Positions 61,116 to 64,000 of a stretch of DNA of 64,000 bases are shown piece after piece. Each line of letters opens with the position of its first letter. The first letter of the stretch is position 1. The notes below the pieces were generated by a model. That model saw only the letters and a program-made list of their open reading frames with translations. It was not told where the DNA came from and made no database searches. The stretch lies in NCBI GenBank assembly GCA_900184925.1, contig FXYJ02000002.1:186001-250000 (forward strand). Reading direction: 5' to 3'. The position numbers and the translations under genes were made by a program. Source of the stretch: Ruminococcaceae bacterium HV4-5-B5C (GTDB lineage: Bacteria > Bacillota > Clostridia > Oscillospirales > Acutalibacteraceae).

Positions 61116-61451
61116 CTATTCCTGCGCTGCCAGCAGCGTCGTTAGTGTTGTGCGAATTTTATCCAGTTCCATAGGATGCTCCGAAATCAGCTTTGCGATA
61201 TCCGCCGGGATTTCCTCGCGCCCTTCAGCAGCCAGATTTAAGAACTGGTTGTGCTGCTGCTCATCTATATCCAGATTGTTTAGCATCCTGTACTGGATCT
61301 CCGGTGGTGGCGGATTGACCTTTCCGGACAGAATATCGTAAAAATATGGTTTCGTAATATCGACTGCTGTGTAGAACGCTGACTGCGAAATGCTGGTCTG
61401 TTTAATAAGCTCACGCAGGAAATTACCAAATGCTTTCCGATCCTTAGCCAT
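61116..61451 (-). CDS. XRE-family regulator of the type III system
   Basis: 111-residue helix-turn-helix protein (FGNFLRELIKQTSISQSAFYTAVDITKPYFYDILSGKVNPPPPEIQYRMLNNL, residues about 8-60), first gene of the operon and 10 bp ahead of mod. The ATG at 61451 follows GGGAGGTG; an upstream 14-residue extension lacks support. Such controllers delay nuclease expression when a system enters a new cell. Confidence 0.8.
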   Translation of the reverse strand: MAKDRKAFGNFLRELIKQTSISQSAFYTAVDITKPYFYDILSGKVNPPPPEIQYRMLNNLDIDEQQHNQFLNLAAEGREEIPADIAKLISEHPMELDKIRTTLTTLLAAQE

Positions 61452-61561
61452 CCGCTTCACCTCCCAAGGGTATGTAAGTATACATACTAACATATAAAGT
61501 ATAAAAAATCAAGGGCTTTACGGCGAAATTGGCCTCAAAAATCTCGTTTTCGCAAACAAAA

Positions 61562-61601
61562 AGACCAGTCACGCAAGCCGCTGCTTGACCATGACTGGTC
61601 T
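61562..61601. terminator. Terminator hairpin
   Basis: 10-bp stem AGACCAGTCA with TGACTGGTCT; read leftward it ends in TCTTTTTGTTT and serves the gene at 61697-62080. Confidence 0.7.
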
Positions 61602-61696
61602 ATTCTGTTTTGCCACGTGAAGGTGGAGTACAAATTGTAGTTACGGTTTAGTCAATGCGGCGCACCACCGTTTGCAGCCCATTCTCTTTTTTGCAC

Positions 61697-62080
61697 CTAT
61701 CTACTGTTTTTCCAATTTGATAAGACCTTCAAAACTCCTTGTTTCATTTCTTCGGCAGGCTGGCCTTTGTCAAAAAATGGCGCTATGTCGCTGTAATTAA
61801 AAACCAACTTTTGAGGTATTAAACTTGCCTTCATAATTTCATGGAACGCCTTTAGTGTAAGACGCTTTTGTTCGTGCACTTTCAAAATTTCTCTTGCCTG
61901 TTTGATGGTGGGCAAGATCCCATTTTCATCATAGAAACGCAGTACCCATAATTGCTCCGCATCAATATCCAAATTAGATAGGTAACAGGCACTTTTTATG
62001 TGCAGCTTCTTTTTTTCAAGCAGTTCCGCAAGGCCGCTGTGCAGATTATCCAGAGAAGCTAAATTAACATCATATTTCAT
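61697..62080 (-). CDS. ParB-tail-like small protein
   Basis: 127 residues. The last 50 (YSDIAPFFDKGQPAEEMKQGVLKVLSNWKNSR) recall the C-terminus of ICE ParB-like proteins, in which a short motif precedes QMxxxIxxLLxxW; the first part (LASLDNLHSGLAELLEKKKLHIKSACYLSNL) is helical. There is no nuclease domain. ATG with GAGGG upstream. It may be a leftover C-terminal half or a stand-alone regulator. Likeness is weak. Confidence 0.5.
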   Translation of the reverse strand: MKYDVNLASLDNLHSGLAELLEKKKLHIKSACYLSNLDIDAEQLWVLRFYDENGILPTIKQAREILKVHEQKRLTLKAFHEIMKASLIPQKLVFNYSDIAPFFDKGQPAEEMKQGVLKVLSNWKNSR

Positions 62081-62191
62081 GGCATAACCCTCATTCTGAT
62101 AGATTTGTAAACAATAAACGTTACTTGCTTGCTGACAAACCGCGTATTCATGATATTTTTTCTATGCCCGTTATTTCTGACCGCACCACGT

Positions 62192-62226
62192 GGGTCACGA
62201 AGCTAAAATGTTTCGTGGCCCTTTTT
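62192..62226 (+). terminator. Terminator hairpin ahead of the secretion locus
   Basis: GGGTCACGAA with TTCGTGGCCC (one G-U pair) and TTTTT. Confidence 0.65.
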
Positions 62227-62397
62227 GTGTCGTCTATTTTAGTCTTAGACCGTAAAATGGAGGAAAGTGCTATTGCAATCAACACAATTCTCTTGCGGAA
62301 AGGAAACATATATTGCAAATGGAAAATATTAGAGATATAATATATGAAATATGTACTGTGAGAAAAATAAAGCCATGCGGTGTGGGAGATGACCAAG

Positions 62398-63090
62398 TTG
62401 GCAGAAAGTAAAATGGACTTTGAACTGGCAACAAAGGAAATGCTAATTAAATGGCTTGCGGAAATCCCATTTCTGGAAAAAGAAGAAAAACGGATGCTGT
62501 TCGGGATCGGCTGCAAATTTAAAAACAAAATGGAACCCCTTTATCAGATTTACGGGGCAATTGCAGCGGGAAACGAGCATTTTTGTGACAGCGAACGAAG
62601 CATTACATATGAGCAGAAGAAAAACAACGATCTTCTGACCTGTAACGGTGAAACGCTGGTACTTACCGAAGAACAGCTGAAAACCGTTCTCACCGGGATT
62701 ATTGACATTATGGAGCCGGTCCTTCCGTTGGGCAGCGTGGTGGACTTAAAAAAAGACTTTCTGAAAAATGTTATCGGGAATACCGATAAAGTAGAGAACT
62801 TCAGAGTGGTTATTACCGACCGCTTTTTCTACCAGAAAGGCGATCGGTTGTATTTCCCCTATGCAGGTGTGTTGTATCCGATTGGGGCATTCGAAAAACA
62901 GGAACGGCTCAATTTTACCTCCGCAGTAATTAAAAGTGTAATCCATGAGGGATATTCGGATCAACAGGAAGAAGCTTATGTCTTTTTGATGAAACAGGAG
63001 CTCATTCTGGAGAATGGCATGCATTCTTTTGGATTCTCAACGGAAGAGGAACGCAAAGAATATCAGAAAAAGCGTTCTGTTCAAAAATAA
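62398..63090 (+). CDS. DUF4176-like protein of a type VII secretion locus
   Basis: 230 residues. The middle and end (PVLPLGSVVDLKKDFL ... FRVVITDRFFYQKGDRLYFPYAGVLYPIGAFEKQERLNF) match DUF4176, found beside WXG100-like proteins and LXG toxins. The N-terminal 80 residues are helical. Start uncertain: TTG at 62398 lies 9 nt after GGGAG; ATG at 62389 touches that site. Role unknown; probably a chaperone or cytoplasmic adaptor of secretion. Confidence 0.7.
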   Translation: MAESKMDFELATKEMLIKWLAEIPFLEKEEKRMLFGIGCKFKNKMEPLYQIYGAIAAGNEHFCDSERSITYEQKKNNDLLTCNGETLVLTEEQLKTVLTGIIDIMEPVLPLGSVVDLKKDFLKNVIGNTDKVENFRVVITDRFFYQKGDRLYFPYAGVLYPIGAFEKQERLNFTSAVIKSVIHEGYSDQQEEAYVFLMKQELILENGMHSFGFSTEEERKEYQKKRSVQK

Positions 63091-63108
63091 AGTGTTGGAG
63101 GGATCAGG

Positions 63109-63534
63109 GTGACAAGAGGAGAGATTGACCGCCAAATCACAAGGTACCGCAGATATATTGATTCCAACAACTGTGAAATCAGCAAGCTCCGCCGCCAGCT
63201 CGATGAACTCTCAAATACACAGGGAAAGCTGAATGGCTCTCAGAGCAGGTTTTCCGATTATCTGAATGCGCAGCGGGGCGTCTTTGGGAGGATGAACAGC
63301 AATTACCGGGACAACCGGTTTGCGGTCAATTTTTCACAGGGTATGCTGGGCTGTCTTGGCGGAAGAGAAGCCTCCGGTGCTCATGAAAACATCTCTGCCG
63401 CAATTCAAAGGGTAAAGAGCAAGAGCAATGCCATCGACAGCAGAATACAGGAGCTGAACCGTGAAAATCGCAGGTACTGGATACGAATTGATGATCTGGA
63501 ATATGAGCGGAGACATCTGGCAGCGAAAGGATAG
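63109..63534 (+). CDS. Helical YwqH/DUF5082-like protein
   Basis: 141 residues, mostly coiled coil: RRYIDSNNCEISKLRRQLDELSNTQGKLN, then a glycine-containing turn (SQGMLGCLGG), then AIQRVKSKSNAIDSRIQELNRENRRYW. It has the shape of LXG-locus partner proteins that pair with secreted toxins. GTG start behind GGAGGG. Co-directional with the next two genes. Confidence 0.7.
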   Translation: MTRGEIDRQITRYRRYIDSNNCEISKLRRQLDELSNTQGKLNGSQSRFSDYLNAQRGVFGRMNSNYRDNRFAVNFSQGMLGCLGGREASGAHENISAAIQRVKSKSNAIDSRIQELNRENRRYWIRIDDLEYERRHLAAKG

Positions 63535-63542
63535 AGAGAGCT

Positions 63543-63839
63543 ATGGCATACAATATCGGATATGACATCGTTGTGAATGACGATAACTGCAATGCGGTCG
63601 GCAGCGAGTATGCAGACCGCGCAAAATGGTTTGAAAACATCTTGGAGCGATACGACGAAATCCTGCAGGAAATTCTGGACGGTGCGGTGATGGACGGTGC
63701 CCTGGCAGATAACCTCAAAAAATTCCGGCAGGAAGCAAATGCCCTGAAAAATGAAACAGCCCAAATTGCGAAGGCAGCGCAGTCTTGTACGCATCAGTTC
63801 CTTGCCGACATGGATTCGGCAGACAGCTATCTGTTCTAA
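63543..63839 (+). CDS. WXG100-like small helical protein
   Basis: 98 residues, two-helix hairpin in character (WFENILERYDEILQEILDGAVMDGALADNLKKFRQEANALKNETAQIAKAAQ). The WXG motif is not clear, but size, helices and the neighbours fit the WXG100/Lap-like group that travels with LXG effectors. ATG 8 bp after the previous stop with GAGAGAG upstream. Confidence 0.65.
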   Translation: MAYNIGYDIVVNDDNCNAVGSEYADRAKWFENILERYDEILQEILDGAVMDGALADNLKKFRQEANALKNETAQIAKAAQSCTHQFLADMDSADSYLF

Positions 63840-63852
63840 GGGGGGCAAAAAA

Positions 63853-64000
63853 ATGTCAAATATCAAAATTGACCCCGAGCTGCTGGAAGGAAAGATCATG
63901 AGTCTGACGGAGCTTTGCAACGAATATGAGGCTGTTGGCCATACCCCGTTCCGCATTGTTGGCAAAGGAAAAACAAATCATTCACTATATGAGATGGACA
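63853..64000 (+). CDS. Start of a further secretion-locus gene (partial)
   Basis: First 49 codons (SNIKIDPELLEGKIMSLTELCNEYEAV ... HSLYEMD) then the window ends. The strong ribosome binding site AAGGGGGG and tight spacing show it belongs to the operon. The type of helix start suggests an LXG- or WXG-type protein, possibly the effector, but the remainder is outside. Confidence 0.55.
   Translation, partial: MSNIKIDPELLEGKIMSLTELCNEYEAVGHTPFRIVGKGKTNHSLYEMD

Noticed and set aside
62148..62528. 126-codon minus-strand frame before the DUF4176-like gene
   Set aside because: Ser/Ile/Phe-rich translation of AT-rich DNA; overlaps a terminator and the start of the real gene.
1..64000. CRISPR array, tRNA or rRNA genes
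   Set aside because: No regular repeat-spacer pattern, cloverleaf with a T-loop, or rRNA sequence was found by eye; a covariance search could still reveal a tRNA I missed.

Overview
The window looks like a Gram-positive anaerobe of the class Clostridia, most likely a gut Oscillospirales or Lachnospirales relative. That inference rests on the type of integrative conjugative element (TnpV, TnpW, TTRAP, CD1845-like and large serine recombinase genes), AGGAGG-type ribosome binding sites, an FMN riboswitch, a c-di-GMP-I riboswitch and a WXG100/DUF4176-type secretion locus. No rRNA or tRNA gene and no CRISPR array was seen, so the species cannot be named.

Region 1 (1-19.9 kb) is the transfer and mobilisation part of an integrative conjugative element (ICE): topoisomerase III, an ArdC-like zincin protein, TTRAP, a 2462-residue methyltransferase-helicase with an overprinted tnpV gene, a DUF3849 protein, MobC, a CD1845-like membrane protein, a MOBP-type relaxase and a small sigma factor. 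Three cargo genes interrupt it: a Vat-like acetyltransferase, a GNAT acetyltransferase with its own promoter, and an AT-rich 496-residue orphan with a possible PD-(D/E)XK site.

Region 2 (20.3-47 kb) is cargo and scar tissue. It starts with a type I restriction-modification operon (HTH protein, hsdM, hsdS, hsdR) that ends in an 851-residue protein with two HExxH sites and a C-terminal HTH. Then come a decayed IS110, regulators, an RmlC-like protein, a class III aminotransferase, an Asp/Glu racemase-like protein, an ANT(6)-like nucleotidyltransferase, an alpha/beta hydrolase and several pseudogenes. A complete riboflavin operon (ribD-ribE-ribBA-ribH) follows behind an FMN riboswitch and ends in an overlapping 40-codon ORF. 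The last block is a TetR/methyltransferase/membrane-protein cassette with two copies of one operator, followed by a c-di-GMP-I riboswitch and flanked by direct copies of a leader element.

Region 3 (47.2-51.86 kb) is the ICE integration module: sigma-like factor, structured leader, tnpW and two overlapping large serine recombinases. The ICE right end lies near 51.86 kb, where it cuts a third, oppositely oriented serine recombinase gene.

Region 4 (51.86-55.9 kb) is the interrupted resident element, a compact leftward operon with a CRESS-virus-like Rep (HUH nuclease plus SF3 helicase), an FtsK-like ATPase, a membrane protein and small proteins. It is followed by a SprT-like gene whose 3' end is replaced by a type III restriction-modification system (XRE regulator, frameshifted mod, res). 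Region 5 (62.4-64 kb) begins a type VII secretion-associated locus that runs off the window.

Recurring themes are nested mobile elements, defence genes carried as cargo, and two genes (ribH and a tetR) whose homology-predicted start codon is ATA behind a strong ribosome binding site.
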